From Ramlibacter sp. (GTDB lineage: Bacteria; Pseudomonadota; Gammaproteobacteria; Burkholderiales; Burkholderiaceae_C): 64,000 nucleotides of DNA. The notes below the pieces were generated by a model. That model had not been told where the DNA came from and searched no databases. It worked only from the letters and a program-made list of their open reading frames with translations. The position numbers were made by a program, and so were the translations under genes. Of the stretch, positions 49,660-58,671 are shown in pieces. The stretch lies in contig JAUYOG010000023.1 of assembly GCA_030695945.1 (NCBI GenBank), positions 310,001 to 374,000 of the forward strand, in the 5' to 3' direction. The first letter of the stretch is position 1. Every line of letters starts with the position of its first letter.

Positions 49660-51264
49660 TCAGGATGCTGCGGCGACCAGCGTGCGCGTGTACTCCTGCT
49701 GGGGCTCATCGAGCACCTGTTGCACCGTGCCGGCTTCGAGGATGTCGCCGTCCTTCATCACGACCACATCGTGCGCCATGGCGCGGATCACGTCGACGTC
49801 GTGGGTGATCAGCAGGAAACTCAGCCCCTTCTCGCGCTGCAGCCGCTGCAGCAGCTTCAGGACCTGCTTCTGGATCGTCACGTCCAGGGCACTGGTCGGC
49901 TCGTCCAGGATCAGCAGGCGGGGGTTGACGATCAACGCGCGCGCGATGGCGAGCCGCTGGCGCTGGCCCCCGGAAAATTCGTGCGGATATCGCTGTAACA
50001 GCCCGGGGAACTGGCGCTCCGACAGCCCCACGTCGTGCAGCGCCTGGATCACCCGTTCGCGGCGGCCCGCAGGTGCCAGGCCCGGCTCGTGGACGAGCAG
50101 GCCCTCGCCGACGATCTCCTCGACCGTCATGCGCGGCGAGAGCGAAGAGAACGGGTCCTGGAAGACGACCTGCACCACCCGCCGGATGGCCTTGTTGCGC
50201 GACGCGTCCGGTCCCCAGCGGCTGCCGACCACATCCAGCTCGCCGCGATGCGGCATGAGCCCGAGTGCCGCCAGGGCGAGCGTGGACTTGCCCGAGCCCG
50301 ATTCGCCGACCACCCCCAGCGTGCGGCCCGGCGCAATCGAGAAGGCCGCGTCCTTCACCGCAATGAACTCCCCCTTGCTGAACCAGCCCTTGATGCCGGG
50401 CCGGTGGATCGGGTAACTCACCTGCAGCCCCCGGGCCTGCATCACCGGCGCTTCCGTGGGGACCGGCTCTTCCACGACGTCGCGCACGGGGCGGCTGTCG
50501 ATCAGCTTGCGGGTGTAAGGGTGCTGGGGGTTGGCGAAAATCCCGGCTACCGGGCCGTGCTCGACGAGGTAGCCGTTCTCCATCACGGCGACCCGGTCGG
50601 CGAACTTGCGTACCAGGTTCAGGTCATGCGTGATGAGCAGCATCGCCATGCCGTTGTGCTGCTGAATGTTCGAGAGCAGGTCGAGGATCTGGGTGCGCAG
50701 CGTCACGTCGAGCGCTGTGGTCGGCTCGTCGGCCAGCAGCAGCCGGGGCCGGCCCGACAGCGCCATGGCGATCATGGCCCGCTGTCGCTGCCCACCCGAG
50801 AGCTGGTGCGGATAAGCCAGCGCACGCCGCTCCGGCTCGGGGAGGCCTGTTGCCCTCAGCGCTTCGATGGCGGCGTTCCACGCCTCCTTCGCACTCAGGC
50901 CCTCCTTCAGCTGCAACACCTCGGCGACCTGGTCACCGACCGTGTAGAGCGGGTTGAGGGCGGTCATCGGCTCCTGGAAGATCATGGCGATCTCGCGGCC
51001 GCGGATCGCGAGCAGGTCACGCTCCGGTAGCGTCAGCAGGTCCCGGGGGGGCTTGCCTTCCCCCGCCGCGAACATCGCCGAGCCGGTGACGACGGCGTTC
51101 TGCACCAGCCCGAGCAGGGCCAGGGCACTCACGGTCTTGCCGGAGCCGGACTCGCCGACGAGCGCCAGCTTCTCGCCCGGCGCGACGGTGAAATCGATCC
51201 CGTGCACCACTTCCTTGCCGCCGAAGGCGACACTCAGGCCTCGGACCTCGAGCAAGGGCTTCAT
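49660..51264 (-). CDS. yejF: Peptide ABC transporter ATP-binding protein YejF (534 aa)
   Basis: A double ATPase for the YejABEF importer. Each half has a Walker A motif (GESGSGKTVS near residue 40 and GESGSGKSTL near residue 320), an ABC signature (LSGGQRQR and FSGGQRQR) and a Walker B motif (LLLADEPTTALDV and LLILDEPTSALDV). The ATG at 51264 overlaps yejE by 4 bases. E. coli YejABEF imports oligopeptides and microcin C. Confidence 0.94.
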   Translation of the reverse strand: MKPLLEVRGLSVAFGGKEVVHGIDFTVAPGEKLALVGESGSGKTVSALALLGLVQNAVVTGSAMFAAGEGKPPRDLLTLPERDLLAIRGREIAMIFQEPMTALNPLYTVGDQVAEVLQLKEGLSAKEAWNAAIEALRATGLPEPERRALAYPHQLSGGQRQRAMIAMALSGRPRLLLADEPTTALDVTLRTQILDLLSNIQQHNGMAMLLITHDLNLVRKFADRVAVMENGYLVEHGPVAGIFANPQHPYTRKLIDSRPVRDVVEEPVPTEAPVMQARGLQVSYPIHRPGIKGWFSKGEFIAVKDAAFSIAPGRTLGVVGESGSGKSTLALAALGLMPHRGELDVVGSRWGPDASRNKAIRRVVQVVFQDPFSSLSPRMTVEEIVGEGLLVHEPGLAPAGRRERVIQALHDVGLSERQFPGLLQRYPHEFSGGQRQRLAIARALIVNPRLLILDEPTSALDVTIQKQVLKLLQRLQREKGLSFLLITHDVDVIRAMAHDVVVMKDGDILEAGTVQQVLDEPQQEYTRTLVAAAS

Positions 51265-52286
51265 ACATCGGCCTTTCGGGGATCCAGCGCGTCGCGAAGC
51301 GCGTCGCCCATGAGGGTCAGTAGCAGCAAGGTCACGACGAGTACGAGGAAGGTGATGATGGAGATCCACCAGGCATCGATGTTCTGCTTGCCCTGGGCAA
51401 GCAGCTCGCCCAGCGACGGCGTGCCCGGCGGCACGCCCAGCCCCAGGAAGTCGAGCGACGTCAGGGCAAGGATCGCCGCGCTCATGCGAAACGGCAGGAA
51501 AGTCACGACCGGCGTCAGGCTGTTGGGCAGGATGTGGCGCCACATGATGCGGCCGTTGCCCACGCCCAGTGCCCGGGCGGCGCGCACATAGTCCATCTGC
51601 CTGTTGCGCAGGAATTCCGCCCGCACGTAGTTCGACAGGTTGGTCCAGCCGAACAGGCTCAGCAGAATCAGCAGCAAGGCGACGCTGGGCGCGAAGATGG
51701 CGCTGAAGATGATCAGCAGGTACAGCTCGGGCATCGCCTCCCAGATCTCGATGAAGCGCTGGAACGCCAGGTCGGTCTTGCCGCCGAAATAGCCCTGGAT
51801 CGCACCGGAAATGACCCCGACCACCATCCCGATCGCCATGAGCGCCAGCCCGAACAGCACGCTCAGCCGGAATCCGTACAGCAGTTGCGCCAGGAGGTCC
51901 CGGCCGCGTTCGTCGGTGCCGAGCCAGTTTGCCCTCGACGGCGGGCTGGGGAACGGGTGCGGCGTGTAGTAGGTGATGGTCTTCGCGCCGTACGGGTTCA
52001 CCGTATAGAGCGCCCAGTTGTCGCCTTCGGTGATCCGTGCCCGCACCGCGGGGTCCAGGTAGTCGGTCGGTCCGGGGAAATCGCCGCCGAAGGTTATTTC
52101 GGGGTACTCGTTGACCATCGGGAAGTAGAACTGCCCGTTGTAGCGCACGACCAGCGGCTTGTCGTTGGAGATCACCTCGGCGACGAGGCTCAGCGTGACC
52201 AGCGTGCAGAAGATCACCAGGCTCATGAAGCCGAGTCGGTTGCGCCGGAAGCGCCGCCATGCGCGCGCCGCCGGGCTCTGCGACAT
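51261..52286 (-). CDS. yejE: Peptide ABC transporter permease YejE (341 aa)
   Basis: An inner-membrane permease with the long periplasmic loop typical of YejE (YFPMVNEYPEITFGGDFPGP). It has the BPD_transp motif NWLGTDERGRDLLAQLLYGFR and EAA-like ALGVGNGRIMWRHILPN. An open frame continues upstream, but it translates a palindromic repeat and the end of yejB. The ATG at 52286 starts SQSPAARAWRRFRRNRLGF, the usual permease N-terminus, and is chosen. No good ribosome binding site is seen. Confidence 0.9.
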   Translation of the reverse strand: MSQSPAARAWRRFRRNRLGFMSLVIFCTLVTLSLVAEVISNDKPLVVRYNGQFYFPMVNEYPEITFGGDFPGPTDYLDPAVRARITEGDNWALYTVNPYGAKTITYYTPHPFPSPPSRANWLGTDERGRDLLAQLLYGFRLSVLFGLALMAIGMVVGVISGAIQGYFGGKTDLAFQRFIEIWEAMPELYLLIIFSAIFAPSVALLLILLSLFGWTNLSNYVRAEFLRNRQMDYVRAARALGVGNGRIMWRHILPNSLTPVVTFLPFRMSAAILALTSLDFLGLGVPPGTPSLGELLAQGKQNIDAWWISIITFLVLVVTLLLLTLMGDALRDALDPRKADV

Positions 52287-52342
52287 TGCAGGCGCCGGGA
52301 TGACAATCGGTGGGCCACCGTGGATCGGGCTTAGCCCGTCCA

Positions 52343-52395
52343 CTGGTGGCGCCCCCTCGGGGGGGAGGCGGCCGGAGGCCGCTTCGGGGGGGTTA
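52343..52395. repeat. Palindromic repeat copy between yejB and yejE
   Basis: The core GCCCCCTCGGGGGGG is followed by a perfect GCGGCC-GGA-GGCCGC arm and CGGGGGG, up to the yejB stop codon. Upstream, GGGCTTAGCCC adds a second small hairpin. The element lies inside an operon and fills the gap between two permease genes. Confidence 0.78.
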
Positions 52396-53412
52396 ATCAA
52401 ACTTGACACGGGGGTCGGCCCAGACATAGCTCAGGTCGCTGATGAGTTTGGTGATGAGCCCGATCAGCGTGAACACGAACAGCGCCCCGAGGACGACCGG
52501 GTAGTCGCGCCGGATGATGCTTTCGTAGCTGAGCAGGCCGAGGCCGTCGAGCGAGAACAGCGTCTCGATCAGCAGCGCCCCGGTGAAGAAGGCGCCGATG
52601 AACGCCGCCGGGAAACCGGTGAGGATGGGAATCAGCGCATTGCGAAACACGTGCTTCCAGAGCACCCGCCGTTCCGTGAGGCCCTTGGCGCGGGCCGTGA
52701 GGACGTATTGCTTGCGGATCTCCTCGAGGAAGGAATTCTTCGTGAGCATCGTGGTCACGGCGAAGCTGCCCAGCACCATCGCCGTGACGGGCAAGGTGAT
52801 GTGCCACAGGTAGTCCGCGATGCGCGCCCCCCAGCTCAGTTCATCCCAGTTCGAGGACGTCAGGCCTCGCAGCGGGAACCACTGGAAATGCCCCCCGAAG
52901 ACAACCAGCAACGCCAGGCCAAGGACAAACCCGGGAATCGCATAGCCCACGAGCACCAGGAGCGTGGTCACGAAGTCGAACCGGGAACCCGCGCGCACGG
53001 CCTTGGCAACCCCCAGCGGCACCGCGATCAGGTAGCTGATGAAGAAGGTCCACAGCCCGAGGCTGATGGACACCGGCAGTTTTTCGATGATCAGCTGGCC
53101 CACCGGCTTGTTGTGCATGAAACTGCGGCCGAGGTCGAACCGCGCGTACTGACCGAGCATCTGCCAAAAGCGCTCGGCCGGCGGCTTGTCGAACCCGTAG
53201 AGCTTCTTGATCTGCTCGATCCGCCGCGGGTCGACGCCCTGCCCGCCGCGGTAGGCGGAGGCATCGCCGCCGCCCTGGACGCGGCGCGCCTCGGCCATGT
53301 ACTGTTCGACCGGTCCGCCGGGCACGAATTGCGTCACCACGAAGGTGATCAGCAGGACGCCGAACAGCGTGGGCAGCATCAGGAGGACTCGTTTGAGTAT
53401 GTAGGCAAACAT
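52393..53412 (-). CDS. yejB: Peptide ABC transporter permease YejB (339 aa)
   Basis: MFAYILKRVLLMLPTLFGVLLITFVVTQFVPGGPVEQ is the standard start of YejB-type permeases, here covering the first helix. The insertion rich in Arg and Gly before GFDKPPAERFWQMLGQYARFDLG is typical. It has about six helices and the EAA loop TARAKGLTERRVLWKHVFRNALIP. The upstream frame extension overlaps yejA and is rejected. It starts 5 bases after yejA. Confidence 0.93.
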   Translation of the reverse strand: MFAYILKRVLLMLPTLFGVLLITFVVTQFVPGGPVEQYMAEARRVQGGGDASAYRGGQGVDPRRIEQIKKLYGFDKPPAERFWQMLGQYARFDLGRSFMHNKPVGQLIIEKLPVSISLGLWTFFISYLIAVPLGVAKAVRAGSRFDFVTTLLVLVGYAIPGFVLGLALLVVFGGHFQWFPLRGLTSSNWDELSWGARIADYLWHITLPVTAMVLGSFAVTTMLTKNSFLEEIRKQYVLTARAKGLTERRVLWKHVFRNALIPILTGFPAAFIGAFFTGALLIETLFSLDGLGLLSYESIIRRDYPVVLGALFVFTLIGLITKLISDLSYVWADPRVKFD

Positions 53413-53417
53413 GGGCG

Positions 53418-55250
53418 TTACTTCGAGGTCTTGGGCGGCATGCGTGCCCACCAGGTGGTCATGAACCAGTCCATGTAGGGCACGCCCTCCGGCGGGTAGG
53501 CCGGTACGACCTTGGGCCTCTCGAGCTTCCAGTCGCTGAACGCGATGCGGCGGCTGGCGCTGGTCCAGGCCGGGATCAGGTAATGGCCGTGTGCGATCAC
53601 CCGGTCCAGCGACCGGCATGCGGCGAGGAAGTCGTCCCGGTTCTCCGCGGCCGTGAGCTTCGCTATCAGGGCGTCGATCGCCGGGTTCTTGATGCCGCCG
53701 TAGTTGCCCGACCCCGGGGTATCCGCGGCCTTGCTGCCGAACAGGTCGGCATAGTCCGAGCCCGGGAAGTGCGTGCCCGGGAAGGAAATCCCGAGCACCT
53801 CGAAGTTATTCGATTCCAGGCGCTGCTGCCACAGCGCGAAGTCCACTTCGCGCAGGGTGAACTCGATGCCCAGTTGCGCCAGCGCCCGCTTCCAGGCGGC
53901 CGTGGTCGTGGCGCCGCGCGCTTCCGAGCTGTCCAGGAATTCGACCGTGAGCGCCTCGCCCTTCGCGTTTCGCAGGGCGCCGTCCCGGTAGTTCCAGCCG
54001 GCCTCGGCCAGAAGCGCCTGGGCCTTTCGCAGGTTGCCCCGCAGCGAGTTGTTGCCGTCGGTGCGCGGCGGCAGGGCCATCGGGCCGAAGACCTCCGCCG
54101 GAAGGCTAGCGCGGAACGGTTCCATCAACGCCACCTCCGCCGGAGAGGGCAGGCCGTTGGCTTCGCAGTCGGTGTTGCCGAACACACCCTTCACCCGCAC
54201 GTAGCTGCCCCGGAAAAGGTGGACGTTCATCCATTCGTAGTCCATGGCGAGCTCGAGCGCCATGCGAACGCGCCGGTCCTGGAATTTCGGCAGCCGCAGG
54301 TTGAGCACGTAGCTGTAGTAGCCATGGGGCAGCTTGTGCTGGAAATTCATTTTCACCAGCTCGCCGCTGTCGATGCGCTTGCCGTTCAGGCGCCGCGTCC
54401 AGTCGCCCGCGGAGAAAAACTGCATCAGGTCGAATTCGCCGGCCTTGAGCGCTTCGAGCTGCGCCGTGCTGTCGCGGTAGATCTTGATCGTAATGCGATC
54501 GAAGTTGTTCATGCCGCGGCGCACCGCCAGGTTGCGGCCCCAGTAATTCGGGTCTCGCACGTAGGTCACGTCCTTGCCGAAGCGCACCGGCCCGATCTTG
54601 TAGGCCCCGGTGCCTATGGGCGTGTCGGTGGTGATCTGGTCGAATTGCTTGGTCTTGCCGTTCTCCATGCCCCACTTCGGGCTGAAGATCGGGATGCCGC
54701 CCACGACGAGCGGCATCTGCCGGTCCTTCTTCTTGAACCGGAAGCGCACGGTGCGCTCGTCCACCACGTCGCAGCCGGCGACGTCGGCCAGCAACGTGGA
54801 ATAGGAGGGGTGCGCGTACTGGGAGACCAGGGTTTCGAAGCTGTACTTCACGTCCGCGGCGCGAACCGCGTCGCCGTTGTGGAACCGCGCCTCCGGCCGG
54901 ATGCGAAACGTCGCCGACAGCAGGTCGGCCGGCACTTCGACGTCTTCCGCCAACAGGCCGTAGGCCACGCCGATCTCATCCATCGGAGATGCGAGGAGGC
55001 TCTCGAAGAGCAGGTCACCCAGGAACGACGGCGCATTCCCCTTGAGCGTGTACGGGTTGTACTTGTCGAAGGTAGAGATGCGGGAGCCCGCGATCATGCG
55101 CAGTTCGCCCCCTTTGGGAGCGTCGGGATTCACGTACTCGAAGTGCATGAACCCGGGCGCGTACTTGAAGGTGCCCCACACCGCATATCCCGGCGCGGCC
55201 CATCCGGGCCGCCCGAGGAAGAGCAGCAAAATCAACAACAAAGCTCGCAT
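53418..55250 (-). CDS. yejA: Periplasmic peptide-binding protein YejA (610 aa)
   Basis: Family 5 solute-binding protein. The signal peptide [18 protein letters not shown] is followed by [31 protein letters not shown], the YejA start, and [23 protein letters not shown] further on. It would capture oligopeptides for YejBEF. The gene faces fabI with only 37 bases between the start codons, so the promoters of the two must overlap or lie within each other's coding sequence. Confidence 0.93.
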   Translation of the reverse strand: MRALLLILLLFLGRPGWAAPGYAVWGTFKYAPGFMHFEYVNPDAPKGGELRMIAGSRISTFDKYNPYTLKGNAPSFLGDLLFESLLASPMDEIGVAYGLLAEDVEVPADLLSATFRIRPEARFHNGDAVRAADVKYSFETLVSQYAHPSYSTLLADVAGCDVVDERTVRFRFKKKDRQMPLVVGGIPIFSPKWGMENGKTKQFDQITTDTPIGTGAYKIGPVRFGKDVTYVRDPNYWGRNLAVRRGMNNFDRITIKIYRDSTAQLEALKAGEFDLMQFFSAGDWTRRLNGKRIDSGELVKMNFQHKLPHGYYSYVLNLRLPKFQDRRVRMALELAMDYEWMNVHLFRGSYVRVKGVFGNTDCEANGLPSPAEVALMEPFRASLPAEVFGPMALPPRTDGNNSLRGNLRKAQALLAEAGWNYRDGALRNAKGEALTVEFLDSSEARGATTTAAWKRALAQLGIEFTLREVDFALWQQRLESNNFEVLGISFPGTHFPGSDYADLFGSKAADTPGSGNYGGIKNPAIDALIAKLTAAENRDDFLAACRSLDRVIAHGHYLIPAWTSASRRIAFSDWKLERPKVVPAYPPEGVPYMDWFMTTWWARMPPKTSK

Positions 55251-55287
55251 GCGACAATTCTGCACAGATTTTTTACGCAAAGAGACT

Positions 55288-56094
55288 ATGGGTTTCCTCA
55301 CTGGCAAAAAATTGTTGATCACCGGGGTCCTTTCCAACCGGTCCATCGCCTATGGCATCGCCAAGGCATGTCACGAACAGGGCGCCGAGCTGGCGTTCAG
55401 TTACGTGGGCGAGCGATTCAAGGAGCGCATCACCGAGTTCGCAGCCGATTTCGGCTCCACCCTCATCTTCGATTGCGACGTTGGCGACGATGCCCAGATC
55501 GAGAAACTGTTCGCGGACCTGTCGGCCGCCTGGCCAAAGTTCGACGGCTTCGTGCACAGCATCGGCTTCGCGCCGCGCGAGGCCATCGCCGGCAATTTCC
55601 TCGAGGGCCTCAGCCGCGAGAACTTCCGGATCGCGCACGACATCAGCGCGTACAGCTTCCCGGCCATGGCCAAGGCGGCCCTGCCCTATCTCAACGACAA
55701 GTCGTCACTGCTCACGATGACCTACCTGGGCGCCATGCGCGCCATCCCGAACTACAACACCATGGGCCTGGCCAAGGCCAGCCTGGAAGCGTCGGTGCGC
55801 TACCTGGCCGAGGCGGTGGGACGGCTGCCCGACGGCCGCAGCATGCGCGTGAACGGCATCAGCGCCGGGCCGATCCGGACGCTGGCAGCCAGCGGCATCA
55901 AGGACTTCAGCAAGCTCCTGAACATCGTGGCCGCGGGCGCACCCCTGCGCCGCAACGTGACCATCGAGGACGTCGGCAATGTCGCGGCCTTCCTCCTGAG
56001 CGACCTTGCCGGGGGCGTCAGCGCGGAGATCACTTACGTGGACGGCGGCTTCAGCCAGACGGCGGTGGCCGTCACGGAGCCCTCGGCCGGCTGA
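55288..56094 (+). CDS. fabI: Enoyl-ACP reductase FabI (268 aa)
   Basis: NADH-dependent last step of each fatty-acid elongation cycle. [27 protein letters not shown] is the FabI N-terminus. The catalytic pair is in [13 protein letters not shown], with the Tyr-x6-Lys spacing of FabI rather than Tyr-x3-Lys. The length is normal. ATG 55288 is preceded by AAAGAGAC. Further upstream frames overlap yejA and are rejected. Confidence 0.95.
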   Translation: MGFLTGKKLLITGVLSNRSIAYGIAKACHEQGAELAFSYVGERFKERITEFAADFGSTLIFDCDVGDDAQIEKLFADLSAAWPKFDGFVHSIGFAPREAIAGNFLEGLSRENFRIAHDISAYSFPAMAKAALPYLNDKSSLLTMTYLGAMRAIPNYNTMGLAKASLEASVRYLAEAVGRLPDGRSMRVNGISAGPIRTLAASGIKDFSKLLNIVAAGAPLRRNVTIEDVGNVAAFLLSDLAGGVSAEITYVDGGFSQTAVAVTEPSAG

Positions 56095-56123
56095 GCGCGC
56101 AAAAAAGCGCCACCTGTCCCGGC

Positions 56124-56963
56124 CTAGCTGGCGCGGAACAGGTGGGCAAAGCTGCGGCTCACCTCGAGCACCTCGGGGTGCCCGCTGATATGAACCCGCT
56201 GGCGACCGGTTTCGTCGCGGGTTACTGCCGCAATAGCGCCCAGGTTGACGATCGCCCCCCGGTGGATCTGCCAGAACTGCTGGCCGTCCAGGCGCGGCAG
56301 CAGCTCGCGGATCGGCGTGCGGATCAGGGCTTCCTGATCGCGCGTCTGCACCCGTGTGTACTTTTCGTCCGAACGGAAGAACAGCACGTCCTTGACGTCG
56401 ACCAGTTTCGTGGTGGAGCCTACCGTGCACTGGATCCAGCGCAGCGGGGGCTCGGGATGCGCGGCGCGCCCCAGCGATTGCTGGGCGTTCACGAGCTTCT
56501 CCAGCAACACGTCGAGGGCCGTCTCATCCGCTGGCGCCTCGCCCGGGACGGCGCGCGGCAGCTTTGCCTTCAGCCGCGCTTTCACGCGTTGCGCGGTCTG
56601 CGCGAGGCGCTCGGGTTCGACGGGTTTCAGCAGGTAGTCCAGCGCGCCCTGCTCGAAGGCCGCGACCGCGTATTCGTCGTAAGCCGTCACGAAAACGACC
56701 TCGCCCCTCCAGGACGGCAGCGTGACGATCTCACGGGCCGCCTCGAGGCCCGTGAGCCCCGGCATGCGGATGTCGAGGAACACGACGTCGGGCTGCAGGT
56801 CCTCGGCCTTGTCGACAGCCTCCTGGCCATCCCGGGCCTCGCCGCAGATTTCCAGCTCCGGCCAGACGTGCGCGAGGCGGCTCTTGAGCTGCTCGCGCAG
56901 CAGCCGCTCGTCGTCGGCCACCAGGGCCCGCAGGGGCCGGGAAGAAGCGGCTGCGTCCGTCAT
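56124..56963 (-). CDS. LytTR family response regulator, AlgR/LytT-like (279 aa)
   Basis: The receiver domain covers residues 10-130, with VADDERLLREQL and phosphoacceptor Asp64 in VVFLDIRMPG, then VTAYDEYAVAAFEQGALDYLLKP. The LytTR DNA-binding domain runs from about residue 175 to 275 (DVLFFRSDEKYTRVQT, QFWQIHRGAIVNL). It partners the histidine kinase whose stop overlaps its start by 4 bases. Target genes are unknown; the small first gene of the operon is the nearest candidate to be co-regulated. Confidence 0.93.
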   Translation of the reverse strand: MTDAAASSRPLRALVADDERLLREQLKSRLAHVWPELEICGEARDGQEAVDKAEDLQPDVVFLDIRMPGLTGLEAAREIVTLPSWRGEVVFVTAYDEYAVAAFEQGALDYLLKPVEPERLAQTAQRVKARLKAKLPRAVPGEAPADETALDVLLEKLVNAQQSLGRAAHPEPPLRWIQCTVGSTTKLVDVKDVLFFRSDEKYTRVQTRDQEALIRTPIRELLPRLDGQQFWQIHRGAIVNLGAIAAVTRDETGRQRVHISGHPEVLEVSRSFAHLFRAS

Positions 56964-58216
56964 GCGGGTTTGCCTGCGGGGTAGCCGGCGGCCTCGGCCG
57001 CGACCACGTCGGGGCCCACCTGGTAAGGCACCGAAATCCTGACCACGGTCCCCGTGGCCGCGTCGGACTTCAACATGATCCGGCTCTTGCCGGGGTAGAG
57101 CACAGCCAGCCGCTCGCGGATGTTCTGCAGGCCGATGCCGGTGCCGGAGGTGGGCCCGTCCAGCAAGTCGCCGTCGGGCACGCCCACGCCCGTGTCGCTG
57201 ACCTCGACCCACAGCTGGGCGTTGTGGATGCCTGCAGACACGCGGACCTTGCCGCCCTCGGGCTTGGGCTCGATGCCATGCTTGATCGAATTCTCGACCA
57301 GGGACTGCAGCATCATCGGCGGGAACTCCGCGGTTTCCAGCCCTTCGGGCACCGCGATCTCGACTTCCAGCCGGTCCTCGATCCGCATCTTGATCAGTTC
57401 GAGGTACGACTTGATCAGCCGCAATTCGCGCCCGAGCGTCGACGACTCCTGCCGCATCTGCGGCAGCGCGCCGCGCAGGTACGTGATCAAGGCCTTCTGC
57501 ATCCGGGATGCGCGCGGCGGCTCGGTCTCGATCAGGTAATCCACGGCGGCCAGCGTGTTGAAGAGGAAGTGGGGTTCGACCTGCGCCTGCAGCACCTGCA
57601 GGCGCGCCTGCACCAGCTGGCGCTCCATCGCCTCGCGTTCGGCGGCGTCCACGGCCGTGCGCACCTTGGCGTCGGCCTGCGCCACCTTCTTCACCACGAC
57701 CTTCGCGGCCGCGAGGTAGGCGAACAGCATGACGATCAGCACGCCGCCGAGATCGCCCAGAATGCCGCGAAACGTCACGACCTGGCGGCCGACCAGTTCC
57801 ACATCCTCGGCGTCGGCGTCGGCATCGGCATCCGGGCCCGGCGGGAGCGGGTTCGGATTCGGGTCCGCGGCATCGGCCGCATCCTTGGGGGGCTTGGGCA
57901 CGCCAGGAACGGGCGGAACCGGCGGGATCGCCGGAACGACGATGCCGCCATCCTTGCCCTGGATGATCTTGATGCCGTCCTTGCCGCCGATGTTGACCAC
58001 GATTTCCTTGCCCTTGCCGGCCACCCGCACCCGGTCGTGCTCGAGGTTCAGCAGGTCGCCGATGATGGCGGCCGCGATCAGGATCAACAGGCAGAGCACG
58101 ATCAGGCGCCACCAGGACATCGAGGAGGCCCATTGGGAAACCTCCCTGTTCGCCTTGGCCAGCCAGCCGATGAGGGAGCCGCGGTCGGAACCTGGGGTGC
58201 TGCGCGGAGGGGTCAT
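56960..58216 (-). CDS. Sensor histidine kinase, LytS/AlgZ type (418 aa)
   Basis: Two membrane helices (near residues 35-55 and 150-172) frame an extracytoplasmic segment that is rich in Pro, Gly and Asp (PVPPVPGVPKPPKDAADAAD and a run of Asp-Ala pairs). The His_kinase domain has the phosphoacceptor His in QVEPHFLFNTLAAVDYL, and the ATP-binding part has NSIKHG and GTGIGLQNIRERL. The loop has no folded sensor domain that I recognise. ATG 58216 overlaps the upstream small gene. Confidence 0.92.
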   Translation of the reverse strand: MTPPRSTPGSDRGSLIGWLAKANREVSQWASSMSWWRLIVLCLLILIAAAIIGDLLNLEHDRVRVAGKGKEIVVNIGGKDGIKIIQGKDGGIVVPAIPPVPPVPGVPKPPKDAADAADPNPNPLPPGPDADADADAEDVELVGRQVVTFRGILGDLGGVLIVMLFAYLAAAKVVVKKVAQADAKVRTAVDAAEREAMERQLVQARLQVLQAQVEPHFLFNTLAAVDYLIETEPPRASRMQKALITYLRGALPQMRQESSTLGRELRLIKSYLELIKMRIEDRLEVEIAVPEGLETAEFPPMMLQSLVENSIKHGIEPKPEGGKVRVSAGIHNAQLWVEVSDTGVGVPDGDLLDGPTSGTGIGLQNIRERLAVLYPGKSRIMLKSDAATGTVVRISVPYQVGPDVVAAEAAGYPAGKPA

Positions 58217-58515
58217 TGCCTGAGGGTAATCGGGTTTGCAGCCGTATTTTGCGCTGTCGTCGTGACCGGCGTGGCCTCCAGGAAATCGCGCCGCCCGACG
58301 ATCACCACCGTGGGCAGCGTCACGTGCCGGGCCGCCGGCGCACCGGCGACCGCCGTGTCGACGGGGCGAACCGGCTCGATGGCCCAGGCGCCGACGGACA
58401 GCCAGATGGCCGCCGTGAACGCCGCGGCCGCCGCGGTAAGGCTCACCTCGGCGATGGCCTCGGCCAGTCCCGGCCGGCTGAAATGGGCGCTGCGGGCGTG
58501 GGTGAAATGATTCAT
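58213..58515 (-). CDS. Small membrane protein at the head of the two-component operon (100 aa)
   Basis: A strong ribosome binding site (GGAGGAG) precedes ATG 58515. There is one hydrophobic segment near residues 22-45 (AEVSLTAAAAAFTAAIWLSVGAW). The part after it contains HVTLPTVVIVGRR and probably lies in the periplasm. It overlaps the kinase start by 4 bases and heads the operon. No family is recognised; a role in sensing or as an accessory to the kinase is conceivable from the order alone. Confidence 0.75.
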   Translation of the reverse strand: MNHFTHARSAHFSRPGLAEAIAEVSLTAAAAAFTAAIWLSVGAWAIEPVRPVDTAVAGAPAARHVTLPTVVIVGRRDFLEATPVTTTAQNTAANPITLRQ

Positions 58516-58671
58516 GGAACTCCTCCAGTGGGGCCACATCCGGCCCGTTGGGGAGAACTGTAGGGACGCCGCCCCGGCGTTGCACGGGGCTTGCGACAGG
58601 CTGCGGGATGGCGCGATAAAACGCCGGCAAGCGGGGCCGGCCGGGAAGCGCCGGGGCGCCGATCCCGCCTT

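Noticed and set aside
52287..52427. N-terminal extension of yejE
   Set aside because: The extra 47 residues are translated repeat plus the end of yejB; the permease homology starts at 52286.
53583..56984. Plus-strand open frame of over 1100 codons
   Set aside because: Runs antisense to yejA and the response regulator and crosses fabI in another frame; no recognisable protein features.
58516..58671. Terminator after the decarboxylase gene
   Set aside because: Several overlapping GC-rich stems and one TTTT are present, but no single stem with an adjoining T run is convincing.
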